Positions 1 through 9,007 of a stretch of 64,000 nucleotides of DNA are shown here, one piece after another; within the stretch, counting starts at the first letter, position 1; every line of letters begins with the position of its first letter. The notes below the pieces were generated by a model. It saw only the letters and a list, made by a program, of their open reading frames with translations, was not told the DNA's origin and did no database searches. The translations under genes and the position numbers were made by a program. This DNA is from Paraburkholderia atlantica (GTDB taxonomy: Bacteria > Pseudomonadota > Gammaproteobacteria > Burkholderiales > Burkholderiaceae): positions 310,001 to 374,000 of the forward strand of contig NZ_WHNQ01000002.1 in NCBI RefSeq assembly GCF_009362785.1, given 5' to 3'.

Positions 1-2
1 AA

Positions 3-725
3 GTGTATGTGCGCAACAAGGTGAAAGCCTGCCACGACAACGGCCTCGGCTCGTCGCTCGACCGCTATCCGGCCGACCTGCCCGAAGCCGACCTGCTCGC
101 GCGCATCGACGAGCTGAACCGCGATCCGGCCATCCACGGCATCCTCGTGCAGCTGCCGCTGCCGAAGCACATCGACAGCCACAAGGTGATCGAGGCCATC
201 GCGCCCGAGAAGGATGTCGACGGCTTCCACGTCGCCAATGCGGGCGCGTTGCTGACCGGCCAGCCGCTGTTCCGTCCGTGCACGCCGTACGGCGTGATGA
301 AGATGTTCGAGGCCTATGGCATCGAGCTGAAGGGTGCCAACGCGGTGGTGATCGGCCGCTCGAATATCGTCGGCAAGCCGATGGCGCTGCTGCTGCTCGA
401 AGCGGGCGCGACCGTCACGATCTGCCACAGCAAGACGCGCGATCTGGCCGCGCACACGCGCAACGCCGATGTCGTGGTCGCCGCGACCGGGCTTCGCAAC
501 ATCCTGACCGCGGACATGGTGAAGCCGGGCGCGACCGTGATCGACGTCGGCATGAATCGCGACGACGCCGGCAAGCTGTGCGGCGACGTCGACTTCGCGG
601 GCGTCAAGGAAGTGGCCGGCCATATCACGCCGGTGCCGGGCGGCGTCGGCCCGATGACGATCACGATGCTGCTGGTCAACACGATCGAAGCGGCCGAACG
701 CGAGGCGAACGCCGCCAAGGCCTAA
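3..725 (+). CDS. folD: Bifunctional methylene-THF dehydrogenase / cyclohydrolase FolD (5' end cut by window)
   Basis: Interconverts methylene-, methenyl- and 10-formyl-tetrahydrofolate in the cytosol, supplying one-carbon units for purines and formyl-Met-tRNA. The visible 240 residues begin inside the N-terminal catalytic domain: YVRNKVKAC carries the family's catalytic Lys, and QLPLPKHID plus DKDVDG-like PEKDVDGFH follow. The NADP domain shows [11 protein letters not shown], and [11 protein letters not shown] is the signature near the C-terminus. FolD is usually about 285 residues, so roughly 45 N-terminal residues lie before base 1. The first visible GTG is internal, not the true start. Identity is very secure. 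Confidence 0.97.
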   Translation: MYVRNKVKACHDNGLGSSLDRYPADLPEADLLARIDELNRDPAIHGILVQLPLPKHIDSHKVIEAIAPEKDVDGFHVANAGALLTGQPLFRPCTPYGVMKMFEAYGIELKGANAVVIGRSNIVGKPMALLLLEAGATVTICHSKTRDLAAHTRNADVVVAATGLRNILTADMVKPGATVIDVGMNRDDAGKLCGDVDFAGVKEVAGHITPVPGGVGPMTITMLLVNTIEAAEREANAAKA

Positions 726-1036
726 GCACCGGGCGGTCAGTGCGAGACGGAGTGAGGCAACTCATCCGTCTCGTCCACCGGGTCATCGCCCGTCCTCCTC
801 TCTCGTACCCCCTCATCACCGCGCCGCCGGACCACGCCCCGCCCCATCGCGCGCCAGCGCACCGCAACATCTGTTAATTTGTCAGCCGATGGATTGGAAT
901 CGGCGCGCCCCGCCCCAATACTGTCCTTAGCCGGTGCCGCCACGCGCCGTGCGCCGATCGTCGAGCGACACGCCATGAGACGGCTCGCGCGAACGCCGCC
1001 GCACCACCCCTTCACCCGCGTCAGACAGGAAGCCCT
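726..1036. other. Gene-free spacer between folD and prlC
   Basis: This stretch of 311 bases separates two co-directional genes. I find no convincing ORF, hairpin-plus-T terminator or tRNA. It presumably holds the folD transcript end and the prlC promoter, but I cannot point to clear -35/-10 boxes. Confidence 0.5.
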
Positions 1037-3142
1037 ATGTCCACTACCGCCACGCCTCAAGACAATCCGCTCCTCGATTTTTCCGATCTGCCGCGCTTTG
1101 GCTCCATCCGACCCGAGCACGTGACGCCCGCCCTCGACGTGCTGCTCGCCGACGCGGCGGCCGCGGTCGAGCGGGCCGCGCTGCCGGTCACGCCCGCGTC
1201 GTGGGCCGACGTCGTCGAACCGGTCGAGCGCGCCACCGAGCCGCTGTCGCGCGCGTGGAGCGTGATCGGCCATCTGAACGCCGTCGCCGATACGCCCGAG
1301 CTGCGCGCCGTGTACGGCGAGAACCTGCCGCGCGTGACCGAGTTCTGGTCGAGCGTCGGCCAGAATCTCGCGCTCTACGAGAAGTACAAGGCACTGAACG
1401 CCAGCGACGAGTTCGCGTCGCTGAACGGCGAGCGCAAGAAGATCCTCAGCAACGCGCTGCGTGACTTCCGTCTATCCGGCGCCGAGCTGCCGGAAGACCA
1501 GAAGCCGCGTTTCGCCGAATTGCAGGAGCGCCAGGCGGCGCTGTCGAAGGCGTTTTCGGATCACGTGCTCGATGCGACCAACGCGTATGCGTACCTCGTC
1601 GATGCGGGCAACGAGGCGCAACTGGCGGGGCTGCCCGAAGACGTGATCGAGGCCGCGAAGGAAGCCGCCGAGCGCGACGGCAAGACCGGCTACAAATTCA
1701 CGCTGCACTTCCCGTCGTATTTCCCCGTCATGCAGTACTCGGAAAACCGTCCGATGCGTGAAGCGATGTATCGCGCGTACGTGACGCGAGCGTCCGAGCT
1801 CGGCGCGCAATACGGCAACGGCAAGACCGAGTGGGACAACACCCAGGTGCTCGCCGACGAACTGAGGCTGCGCGCCGAAGAAGCGCAGATGCTCGGCTAC
1901 GGCAACTTCGCCGAAGTGTCGCTCGCGCCGAAGATGGCCGAATCGCCGGCTCAGGTGATGACCTTCCTCGAAGACCTCGCGACGCGCGCGCGTCCGCATG
2001 CTGAGCAGGACTGGAAAGAGCTGCGCGAATTCGCCGCGAGCGAACTCGGCATGACCGATCTGCAGCCGTGGGACATGACATTCGCCGCCGAGCGTCTGCG
2101 TCAGAAGCGCTATGCGTTCTCGGAAAACGAAGTGAAGCAGTACTTCCCGGAAGACGCGGTGTTCAAGGGTCTGTTCAAGGTCACCGAGACGCTGTTCGGC
2201 GTGCGCATCCGCCGCGACGAAGCGGCCGTCTGGCATCCGGACGTGCGCTTTTTCCGCGTCGAGAATCAGGACGGCGGCCTCGTCGCGCAGTTCTATCTCG
2301 ACCTGTATGCACGCGAAGGCAAGCGCGGCGGCGCCTGGATGGACGACGCGCGCGGCCGTCACAAGCTCGCGCACGGCGCAGTGCAAACGCCGGTCGCGTA
2401 TCTGACTTGTAATTTCTCGGCGCCGGTCGGCGGCAAGCCCGCCTGCTTCACGCACGACGAAGTGATCACGCTGTTTCACGAGTTCGGCCACGGCTTGCAT
2501 CACATGCTGACGCGCGTCGATGAGCTCGGCGTGTCGGGCATCAACGGCGTCGAATGGGATGCGGTCGAACTGCCGTCGCAGTTCATGGAGAACTTCTGCT
2601 GGGAATGGGACGTGCTGTCCGACATGACCTCGCACGTCGATACCGGGAAGCCGCTGCCGCGTGATCTGTTCGACAAGATGCTCGCCGCGAAGAACTTCCA
2701 GAGCGGTCTCGGCACGCTGCGGCAGATCGTGTTCTCGATGTTCGACATGCAACTGCATACGGGCTTCGATGCGAATGGCGCGAAGAGCGCCAACGAGCTC
2801 GCGCGCGAAATCAACGAACGCTTCCACGTCGTGCCGCAAGCGCCGTTCTCGCGCTGGCCGAATACGTTCAGCCATATTTTCGCGGGCGGTTACGCGGCCG
2901 GCTACTACAGCTACAAGTGGGCGGAAGTGCTGTCGGCGGATGCGTACGCGGCGTTCGAGGAAGCCGCGCAAGCCGCGGGCAGCGTGCTCGATCAGTCGAC
3001 CGGCATGCGCTATCGTCGCGAGATTCTCGAAGTGGGCGGCAGCCGGCCGGCGATGGAATCGTTCAAGGCGTTCCGCGGCCGCGAACCGAATATCGATGCG
3101 CTGCTGCGGCATAACGGCATGGCGCCGGGTGCCGCACACTGA
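1037..3142 (+). CDS. prlC: Oligopeptidase A (M3 family zinc metallopeptidase)
   Basis: Cytosolic zinc oligopeptidase that degrades short peptides, including cleaved signal peptides. The 701 residues match the family's usual 680-700. The zinc site HEFGH is at residues 481-485 (bases 2477-2491), followed by GLHHML. The third zinc ligand lies in the downstream ELPSQFMENF segment, and the substrate-loop region GGYAAGYYSYKWAE is near the C-terminus, all typical of PrlC/Dcp. The start at 1037 gives MSTTATPQDN. It converges on the codA-like gene across a bidirectional terminator. The related Dcp and thimet-type enzymes are less likely because of length and the GINGVEWDAVELPSQFMENF block. Confidence 0.93.
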   Translation: MSTTATPQDNPLLDFSDLPRFGSIRPEHVTPALDVLLADAAAAVERAALPVTPASWADVVEPVERATEPLSRAWSVIGHLNAVADTPELRAVYGENLPRVTEFWSSVGQNLALYEKYKALNASDEFASLNGERKKILSNALRDFRLSGAELPEDQKPRFAELQERQAALSKAFSDHVLDATNAYAYLVDAGNEAQLAGLPEDVIEAAKEAAERDGKTGYKFTLHFPSYFPVMQYSENRPMREAMYRAYVTRASELGAQYGNGKTEWDNTQVLADELRLRAEEAQMLGYGNFAEVSLAPKMAESPAQVMTFLEDLATRARPHAEQDWKELREFAASELGMTDLQPWDMTFAAERLRQKRYAFSENEVKQYFPEDAVFKGLFKVTETLFGVRIRRDEAAVWHPDVRFFRVENQDGGLVAQFYLDLYAREGKRGGAWMDDARGRHKLAHGAVQTPVAYLTCNFSAPVGGKPACFTHDEVITLFHEFGHGLHHMLTRVDELGVSGINGVEWDAVELPSQFMENFCWEWDVLSDMTSHVDTGKPLPRDLFDKMLAAKNFQSGLGTLRQIVFSMFDMQLHTGFDANGAKSANELAREINERFHVVPQAPFSRWPNTFSHIFAGGYAAGYYSYKWAEVLSADAYAAFEEAAQAAGSVLDQSTGMRYRREILEVGGSRPAMESFKAFRGREPNIDALLRHNGMAPGAAH

Positions 3143-3210
3143 GCGATTCAAGCGTCGCGATGATCGTTCGTTCGGCGTAGATGGGATGGCGCCGAACGAG
3201 CGATGCCGAC

Positions 3211-3251
3211 AAAAAAACCGGCGGTCTGCGCGAGCAGGCCGCCGGTTTTTT
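3211..3251. terminator. Bidirectional intrinsic terminator between prlC and the codA-like gene
   Basis: A GC-rich inverted repeat (ACCGGCGG ... CCGCCGGT) is flanked by an A run on the left and a T run on the right. It can therefore end the rightward prlC transcript and the leftward amidohydrolase transcript, which converge here. Confidence 0.85.
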
Positions 3252-3273
3252 CATTCATCCGCGTGACACCCCG

Positions 3274-4578
3274 TTACGCGCGATGCAGCTTGAAATCGAC
3301 CTGCTCAGGCCGCCCTTCGAGCGATAACGACGCGCGCGCGGCCGGCGCGCGGCTCACCACCCTGCCCCGGCTCACCACCGCGAGCCGCGCGGCGCGCAGA
3401 CGGATCGCCTCGATCTCGTCGCGCGCATCGAGCACGACGAGATTGGCCGCGCAACCGGGCGCGATGCCGTAGTCTTCCAGACCGAGAATGCGCGCCGCGT
3501 TCACGGTCACCGCGTCGAAACAGGCGCGCATGCCGTCGACGCTGGTCATCTGCGCAACATGCAGGCCCATCTGCGCGACTTCGAGCATGTCGGCCGAGCC
3601 GAGGCTGTACCACGGGTCCATCACGCAGTCGTGGCCGAATGCGACCGTGATGCCCGCCGCCAGCATCTCCGGCACCCGCGTCATGCCGCGCCGTTTCGGG
3701 TAGGTGTCGCTGCGGCCTTGCAGCGTGATGTTGATCAGCGGATTCGCGATCGCCGCGACGCCCGACTCGCGCATCAGCGGCAACAGCTTGCTCACGTAGT
3801 AGTTGTCCATCGAATGCATCGACGTCAGGTGCGAACCGGTGACGCGTCCGTGCATGCCGAGCCGATGCGTTTCGGCCGCGAGCGTTTCGATGTGGCGTGA
3901 CAGCGGATCGTCCGATTCGTCGCAATGCATGTCGACGCGCAAGCCCTGCCCGGCCGCGTACTCGCACAGCATGCGTACCGACTGCGCGCCGTCGGCCAGC
4001 GTGCGCTCGAAATGCGGAATGCCCCCGACCACGTCGACACCCATGCCGATCGCGCGCTTGAGGTTGTCGAACGCACCAGCGCTGCGCAGCAGACCGTCCT
4101 GCGGGAAAGCGACCAGCTGCAGATCGAGATACGGCGCGACGCGGCGCTTCACTTCGAGCAATGCTTCGACGGCGAGCAGACGCGGATCGCATACGTCGAC
4201 GTGGCTGCGGATCGCGAGCAGGCCGCGCGCGACGGCCCAGTCGCAATACTGCATCGCGCGTTCGATCAACGCTTGCTGCGTGAGCTCGGGCTTCAACTCG
4301 CCCCATAGCGCGATGCCTTCGAGCAGCGTGCCCGAGGCGTTCACGCGCGGCAAACCGTACGACAGCGTCGCGTCCATATGGAAATGCGGATCGACGAACG
4401 GCGGCGTGACGAGCGAACCGGCCGCGTCGATTTCGTCGCGCGCGCTCGCGGCCAGATTCGGCTCGACCGCGACGATGCGCCCCGCGTCGTCGATGCCGAC
4501 GTCGACTGGGGACGGGTGATGCGGGAACAGCTGGGCGGCACTGCGCGGCAGCGTCGCGCGGCGGATGATCAGATCCAT
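3274..4578 (-). CDS. codA: Cytosine deaminase-like amidohydrolase
   Basis: Probably hydrolyses cytosine (or a related amino-purine/pyrimidine) to uracil and ammonia in pyrimidine salvage. The 434 residues are close to E. coli CodA. Metal ligands of the amidohydrolase barrel are visible: HFH at 65-67, MHCDES with His218, His250 in TGSHLTSMHS, and GHD with Asp317. The CodA-type blocks GGIPHFERT, ANPLINITLQGRSDTYPKRRG and DPWYSLGSADMLE are conserved, and the last two are characteristic of CodA rather than of other deaminases. No permease gene (codB) adjoins it, so the exact substrate is inferred. Confidence 0.85.
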   Translation of the reverse strand: MDLIIRRATLPRSAAQLFPHHPSPVDVGIDDAGRIVAVEPNLAASARDEIDAAGSLVTPPFVDPHFHMDATLSYGLPRVNASGTLLEGIALWGELKPELTQQALIERAMQYCDWAVARGLLAIRSHVDVCDPRLLAVEALLEVKRRVAPYLDLQLVAFPQDGLLRSAGAFDNLKRAIGMGVDVVGGIPHFERTLADGAQSVRMLCEYAAGQGLRVDMHCDESDDPLSRHIETLAAETHRLGMHGRVTGSHLTSMHSMDNYYVSKLLPLMRESGVAAIANPLINITLQGRSDTYPKRRGMTRVPEMLAAGITVAFGHDCVMDPWYSLGSADMLEVAQMGLHVAQMTSVDGMRACFDAVTVNAARILGLEDYGIAPGCAANLVVLDARDEIEAIRLRAARLAVVSRGRVVSRAPAARASLSLEGRPEQVDFKLHRA

Positions 4579-4741
4579 GTTCGCTCCGGTTGATCGCGTT
4601 CGGACTGGCTACGATTCTATCGACGCCAGAATAATGCGGGCACCGATGCGTACCGGCGCACGCGCCGCAATCCGTACCGGCTGCGCGCGATGCGACGCGC
4701 CTATACTCGCCGTTTCGGCCATGCATTGACGGAGCGTACAG

Positions 4742-5437
4742 ATGAAAACGATCGGTGTGATCGGCGGAATGAGCTGGGAGTCGTCCTCCGAGTATTACCG
4801 ACTGCTGAACCGCCACGCGAAGACGCGGCTCGGCGGTCATCACAACGCGCGCAGTCTGCTGCTGACCGTCGATTTCGCGTCGATCGAGGCGAACCAGCGT
4901 GCAGGCGACTGGCAAGCGCTCGGCGAACAGATGGCCGACGCCGCGCGCCAGCTCGAACGCGGCGGCGCCGATCTCGTGATTCTTGCGACGAACACGATGC
5001 ATCGCGTGTACGAATCGATCGAGCAGGCAATCATGGTGCCGTTCCTGCACATCGCCGATCCGACCGGCGCGGCGTTGCGCGCGGCTGGCGTCGAGCGCGT
5101 GGGCCTGCTCGGCACGCGCTACACGATGGAACAGACGTTCTATACGGGCCGGCTACGCGAGCGCTATGGACTCGACACGCTAGTGCCTGATGACGACGAC
5201 CGCGCGGACGTGCATCGCATCATTTACGACGAGCTGTGCCACGGTAACGTGGACGACGCGTCGCGCAAGGTCTATCAACGCGTGATCGAACATCTGGCCG
5301 CGCGTGGCGCGCAGGCGGTGATACTCGGGTGCACGGAGATCACGCTGCTGATCAAGCCGGAAGATTCGGTGCTGCCTGTATTCGATACTACTGCGTTGCA
5401 TGCGCAGGCGGCGGTGGAGTGGGCGATTGGGGAATGA
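4742..5437 (+). CDS. Aspartate/glutamate racemase family protein (YgeA type)
   Basis: Cofactor-independent racemase of 231 residues with two pseudo-symmetric alpha/beta halves. The N-terminus MKTIGVIGGMSWESS is typical of the family. In the first catalytic motif ATNTMH, the usual first Cys is Thr83, and the second motif GCTEI carries Cys197. E. coli YgeA has the same Thr/Cys pair at these positions and racemises L-Asp/L-Glu with a bias for the L-to-D direction. The enzyme should therefore act on acidic amino acids, though the real substrate is not shown here. It stands alone, divergent from codA. Confidence 0.85.
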   Translation: MKTIGVIGGMSWESSSEYYRLLNRHAKTRLGGHHNARSLLLTVDFASIEANQRAGDWQALGEQMADAARQLERGGADLVILATNTMHRVYESIEQAIMVPFLHIADPTGAALRAAGVERVGLLGTRYTMEQTFYTGRLRERYGLDTLVPDDDDRADVHRIIYDELCHGNVDDASRKVYQRVIEHLAARGAQAVILGCTEITLLIKPEDSVLPVFDTTALHAQAAVEWAIGE

Positions 5438-5541
5438 CGATGGGTTCGAGGCTTCGATCGCGCACCAATCGTGTTGCGTCAGTTCACGCGCGCGCAGCAT
5501 ATGCAGCGAGCTACCACAGGCAAAACGAGGCGCTGAAAGTC

Positions 5542-5575
5542 AAAAAGCCCGCATGGCTTGCGCGATGCGGGCTTT
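5542..5575 (-). terminator. Terminator of the tRNA-fMet transcript
   Basis: A perfect 11-bp inverted repeat (AAAGCCCGCAT / ATGCGGGCTTT) lies directly 3' of the tRNA on the minus strand. On that strand it is followed by five Ts. Confidence 0.8.
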
Positions 5576-5586
5576 CAACAATGCTT

Positions 5587-5663
<77 letters not shown>

Positions 5664-5676
5664 TCAGAGAAAAAAG

Positions 5677-5706
5677 ATTATATAAGGTTACTAGCAAAAC
5701 GTCAAA
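5677..5706 (-). promoter_or_regulatory. Sigma-70 promoter for tRNA-fMet
   Basis: Reading the minus strand, TTTGAC (5701-5706) and a perfect TATAAT (5677-5682) are 18 bp apart. The tRNA 5' end lies 13 nt after the -10 box. Confidence 0.8.
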
Positions 5707-5922
5707 CCTATGCGCGGAACATTTCTCGAACGACGTCGTCGCCATGAAATTCGAGCCTCGATAAACACGCATGAGCATGCGCCGTGAATCGCAAGACAAG
5801 CGACCCAGCCTCGCATTCCATGCATGGCGCAAGGCACTCAGCAAGTAGAATGTCGCCGACTTTGACCGGCGAGGCCCCGCTATAATCGGCCTTGCTCTTA
5901 TCACGCACGCATCGGATATTTC

Positions 5923-6699
5923 GTGAAAATCGCCACCTGGAACGTCAACTCCCTCAAAGTCCGCCAGCAGCACGTGATCGACTGGCTCGCGAGCAGCGGC
6001 ACCGACGTGCTGTGCCTGCAGGAACTGAAGCTCCCCGACGAAAAGTTTCCGCGCGCCGAACTCGAGGCGGTCGGCTATCGAAGCTGGTACGCGGGTCAGA
6101 AGACCTATAACGGTGTCGGCATTCTGGTGCGCGAAGGCCTGAACGTCGACGAAAGCAGCATCGTGCGCAACATCCCCGGTTTCGAGGATCCGCAGCAGCG
6201 CGTCATCGCGGCAACCGTCGACGGCGTGCGCATCATCTCCGCGTATTTTCCCAACGGCCAGGCGCCCGGCACCGACAAGTTCGCGTACAAGCTGCGCTGG
6301 CTCGACGCGCTGCACGACTGGCTCGCAACCGAGATGACACTGCATCCGAAGCTCGCGCTGCTCGGCGACTACAACATCGCGCCCGAAGATCGCGATGTGC
6401 ACGACCCTAAGGCGTGGGAAGGCCAGAATCTGGTGTCGCCCGAGGAACGCGCCGCGTTCGTGCGGCTGATCGGCCTCGGTCTGCTCGACGCGTTCCGCCA
6501 GTTCGAGCAGCAGGAAAAGATCTATTCGTGGTGGGACTACCGGATGATGGCGTTCCGTCGCAACGCGGGACTGCGCATCGATCACATCCTGTTGTCGAAG
6601 GCGCTGTCCGACATCTGCAAGGCGTGCGACATCGACAAGGTGCCGCGCAAGTGGGATCAGCCGTCGGATCACGCGCCGGTGTTCGCGCAGCTCGGTTGA
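5923..6699 (+). CDS. xth: Exodeoxyribonuclease III
   Basis: 3'-5' exonuclease and apurinic/apyrimidinic endonuclease for base-excision repair. The 258 residues match the ExoIII/Xth family. Motifs in order: KIATWNVNSLKVR, LCLQELK with the metal-binding Glu, NGVGILVR, LLGDYNIAPED (catalytic Asp/Asn), YSWWDYR, LRIDHILLSK and the final SDHAPVFAQL with the catalytic Asp-His. A perfect TATAAT lies at 5881-5886, without a clear -35. Length and motifs make the call secure. The exact Xth subtype is not resolved. Confidence 0.95.
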   Translation: MKIATWNVNSLKVRQQHVIDWLASSGTDVLCLQELKLPDEKFPRAELEAVGYRSWYAGQKTYNGVGILVREGLNVDESSIVRNIPGFEDPQQRVIAATVDGVRIISAYFPNGQAPGTDKFAYKLRWLDALHDWLATEMTLHPKLALLGDYNIAPEDRDVHDPKAWEGQNLVSPEERAAFVRLIGLGLLDAFRQFEQQEKIYSWWDYRMMAFRRNAGLRIDHILLSKALSDICKACDIDKVPRKWDQPSDHAPVFAQLG

Positions 6700-6750
6700 T
6701 CCGCAACCCAGCCACGAAGCGAGGCGGTGCGGCCTCGCTTCCCTGGTGCT

Positions 6751-8868
6751 TCAAGCGCCGCCCAGCACACCCCACAAGAACTCGAACACCATCGCATCAT
6801 GCTCGGCCTGCTCCAGTTCATCGGAGCCGCCGTGTCCGCCTTCCGTATTCTCCCGGTACCACACGTTCTGCGCGCCCAGCGCCTGCATGCGCGCGGCCAT
6901 CTTGCGCGCGTGGCCGGGATGCACGCGATCGTCGGCGGTCGACGTCATGAATAGCACCGGCGGATACGCGACGCCCGCCGCGAGGTTGTGATACGGCGAA
7001 TACGCGGCCAGCGCGCGCGCTTCATCGGGTTCATCCGGGTCGCCGTACTCGTCGATCCACGACGCGCCCGCGTGCAGCAGGTGATAGCGGCTCATATCGA
7101 GCAACGGCACCTCGCAGACGACTGCGCCGAATAGCTGCGGCCGCTGCACCATGCAGGCGGCCACCAGCAGACCGCCATTGCTGCCGCCCTGAATGCCGAG
7201 CTGCGCGGCGCTCGTCACGCCGCTCGTGATCAGAGCCTCGGCGACCGCGATGAAATCATCGAATGCGCGCTGGCGATGTTCGCCCTGCGCCGCCGTGTGC
7301 CAGCGCGTGCCGAATTCGCCGCCGCCGCGAATATGCGCGACCACGTATACGCCGCCACGTTCGAGCCAGCCGATGCCCTGCCCCGTCAAATAGCTCGGCA
7401 GCAGCGGAATCGCGAAGCCGCCGTAGCCGCTCAGCAGACACGGACGCGTCGGCTGTCTATCGCCCGGCGATGACGATGCTTCCTTAGACCCAATCACCGT
7501 GTACGGAATGCGCGTGCCATCGGCCGATACCGCGTGGCCGCGCGTCACGGCAACGCTCGTCGCGTCGAACTGCGTCGGCCAACGGTCGAGCAATTCCCAT
7601 TCGCCGGGTTCGTCGCGCGCGAGATCGGAGAGCCAGTAGGCGGGCGGTTGCAGATAATCGTCGGTGTCGACGAACACTTCGTCGTTCAGCGTCGACTCGA
7701 CCGGCGACACGTCCACTTGCGCGTCGCCGCGCAACGCGAACACACGCTCGCGCCAGTGCCACGTGCCGTCCTCGCGTTGCGACGGCGTCCAGATCAGCGT
7801 CTTGCCGCGCACGTCGTCGAGATACGACACGATCAGATGATGGCGCGTATGCGACCACTCGCAGGCCGAAGTCAGCGGCGTCGGCGTGAAGAGCGGCGTC
7901 ACGTCGCGCTCGCCGCGCAGAAACGCGTCCTCGCGAATCGCGAGCAGCGCGCCGCCAGGATAGCGCGCGCGATTGCCGTCCCACTCGCATTCCCAGTCGA
8001 GGCGCGGCTCGAGCAGCAGCCAGCCCTGCCACGCCCCCACCGCGACGTGCGACGGTACCTCATAGCGATGCCAGGCATCGCTGGCACCGTCGAGGTAATA
8101 GGTGTGCGAATCGAAAAAGTCGACGCTGCTCGTCACCGTATGCCTGCGGTCGACCGGATCGTAATTCGCCTCGACGCCGATGTCGTCAAACTCGCCGCGA
8201 AACACGATCGGCGCGTCGGAGAGCGCGGTGCCGCGAGTCCAGCGCCGCACGTCGCGTGGATAACCGGAACGCGTCAGCGTCTTGCGCCCGTTGTCCCAGC
8301 CGACGTACAGCGTATCGCGATCGATCCACGACACCGTGTGCTTACCCGCCTTCGCAATCGCGAAACCATCATCGACGAAACCCCGCGCTTCGAGATCGAA
8401 CTCGCGCACGACGAGCGCGTCCGAGCCGCCCGGCGACATCGTGATCAGCGCGCGATCGCCGTCCGGATAAAGGATGTCGAGATCGACGCACACCCACGGC
8501 TTGCCTTCGGCCGCACCGAGCGCGTCGAAGTCGAGCAGATTCTGCCACACCGGCGCGCCCGCGCGCCAAGCGGCCCACGCGGTGCGTCGCCAGATGCCGC
8601 GCGGATTGCGTTCGTCCTGCCACAGATCGTAGGCCCAATCCTTCCAGCGATCCGGAATCACCGGACGCTCGCGCGGCAGATACGCATCGGCGAGCCGGCG
8701 TCTGAGCGTGTCGAACGACGCGCCGCTGCACCACGCCGCACGTGTGCGCGCATTCTGCGCGTCGACCCATGCGAGTGCGTCAGTGTCGTATAGCTCTTCG
8801 AGCGACAGGAAAGGATCGGGGGAAAGCGGCCACTCGAACGGGGCGGGAGAAGCGGGAGAAGCTGGCAT
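6751..8868 (-). CDS. Prolyl oligopeptidase family serine peptidase (S9A)
   Basis: Cleaves peptides, typically after Pro. From the chosen start (MPASPASPAPFEWPL) it has 705 residues. The frame stays open 26 codons further, but that stretch looks non-coding. An N-terminal beta-propeller part is followed by the alpha/beta-hydrolase domain, with GGSNGGL containing the nucleophile Ser, DDRVHPGHARKMAARMQ with the catalytic Asp, and the late NTEGGHGGSDE with the catalytic His. LSGYGGFAIPLLPSY and RGGGEFGTRWH are family blocks. No signal peptide is visible, so it is probably cytosolic. It lies downstream of ntrC on the same strand, but the 139-bp gap makes co-transcription uncertain. Confidence 0.9.
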   Translation of the reverse strand: MPASPASPAPFEWPLSPDPFLSLEELYDTDALAWVDAQNARTRAAWCSGASFDTLRRRLADAYLPRERPVIPDRWKDWAYDLWQDERNPRGIWRRTAWAAWRAGAPVWQNLLDFDALGAAEGKPWVCVDLDILYPDGDRALITMSPGGSDALVVREFDLEARGFVDDGFAIAKAGKHTVSWIDRDTLYVGWDNGRKTLTRSGYPRDVRRWTRGTALSDAPIVFRGEFDDIGVEANYDPVDRRHTVTSSVDFFDSHTYYLDGASDAWHRYEVPSHVAVGAWQGWLLLEPRLDWECEWDGNRARYPGGALLAIREDAFLRGERDVTPLFTPTPLTSACEWSHTRHHLIVSYLDDVRGKTLIWTPSQREDGTWHWRERVFALRGDAQVDVSPVESTLNDEVFVDTDDYLQPPAYWLSDLARDEPGEWELLDRWPTQFDATSVAVTRGHAVSADGTRIPYTVIGSKEASSSPGDRQPTRPCLLSGYGGFAIPLLPSYLTGQGIGWLERGGVYVVAHIRGGGEFGTRWHTAAQGEHRQRAFDDFIAVAEALITSGVTSAAQLGIQGGSNGGLLVAACMVQRPQLFGAVVCEVPLLDMSRYHLLHAGASWIDEYGDPDEPDEARALAAYSPYHNLAAGVAYPPVLFMTSTADDRVHPGHARKMAARMQALGAQNVWYRENTEGGHGGSDELEQAEHDAMVFEFLWGVLGGA

Positions 8869-9007
8869 CGTTAGCTGTCGGATCGGAACAGCGTTGATTA
8901 TGCCTTGTGCGCGAGGGTTGGCCGCCTGCCACGACGCGCGATGCAAAAACGACGAAGGCGGCCAGAGCCGCCCTCGCCTGCTTTGCAGGATCGCTCAATA
9001 CGAACGC

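Noticed and set aside
1472..3151. A 559-residue open frame opposite prlC
   Set aside because: Antisense of the M3 peptidase; the sense frame has HEFGH and full-length similarity.
8869..8946. Longer start for the S9 peptidase
   Set aside because: The extra 26 residues look like translated non-coding DNA; the family-like sequence starts at MPASPAS.
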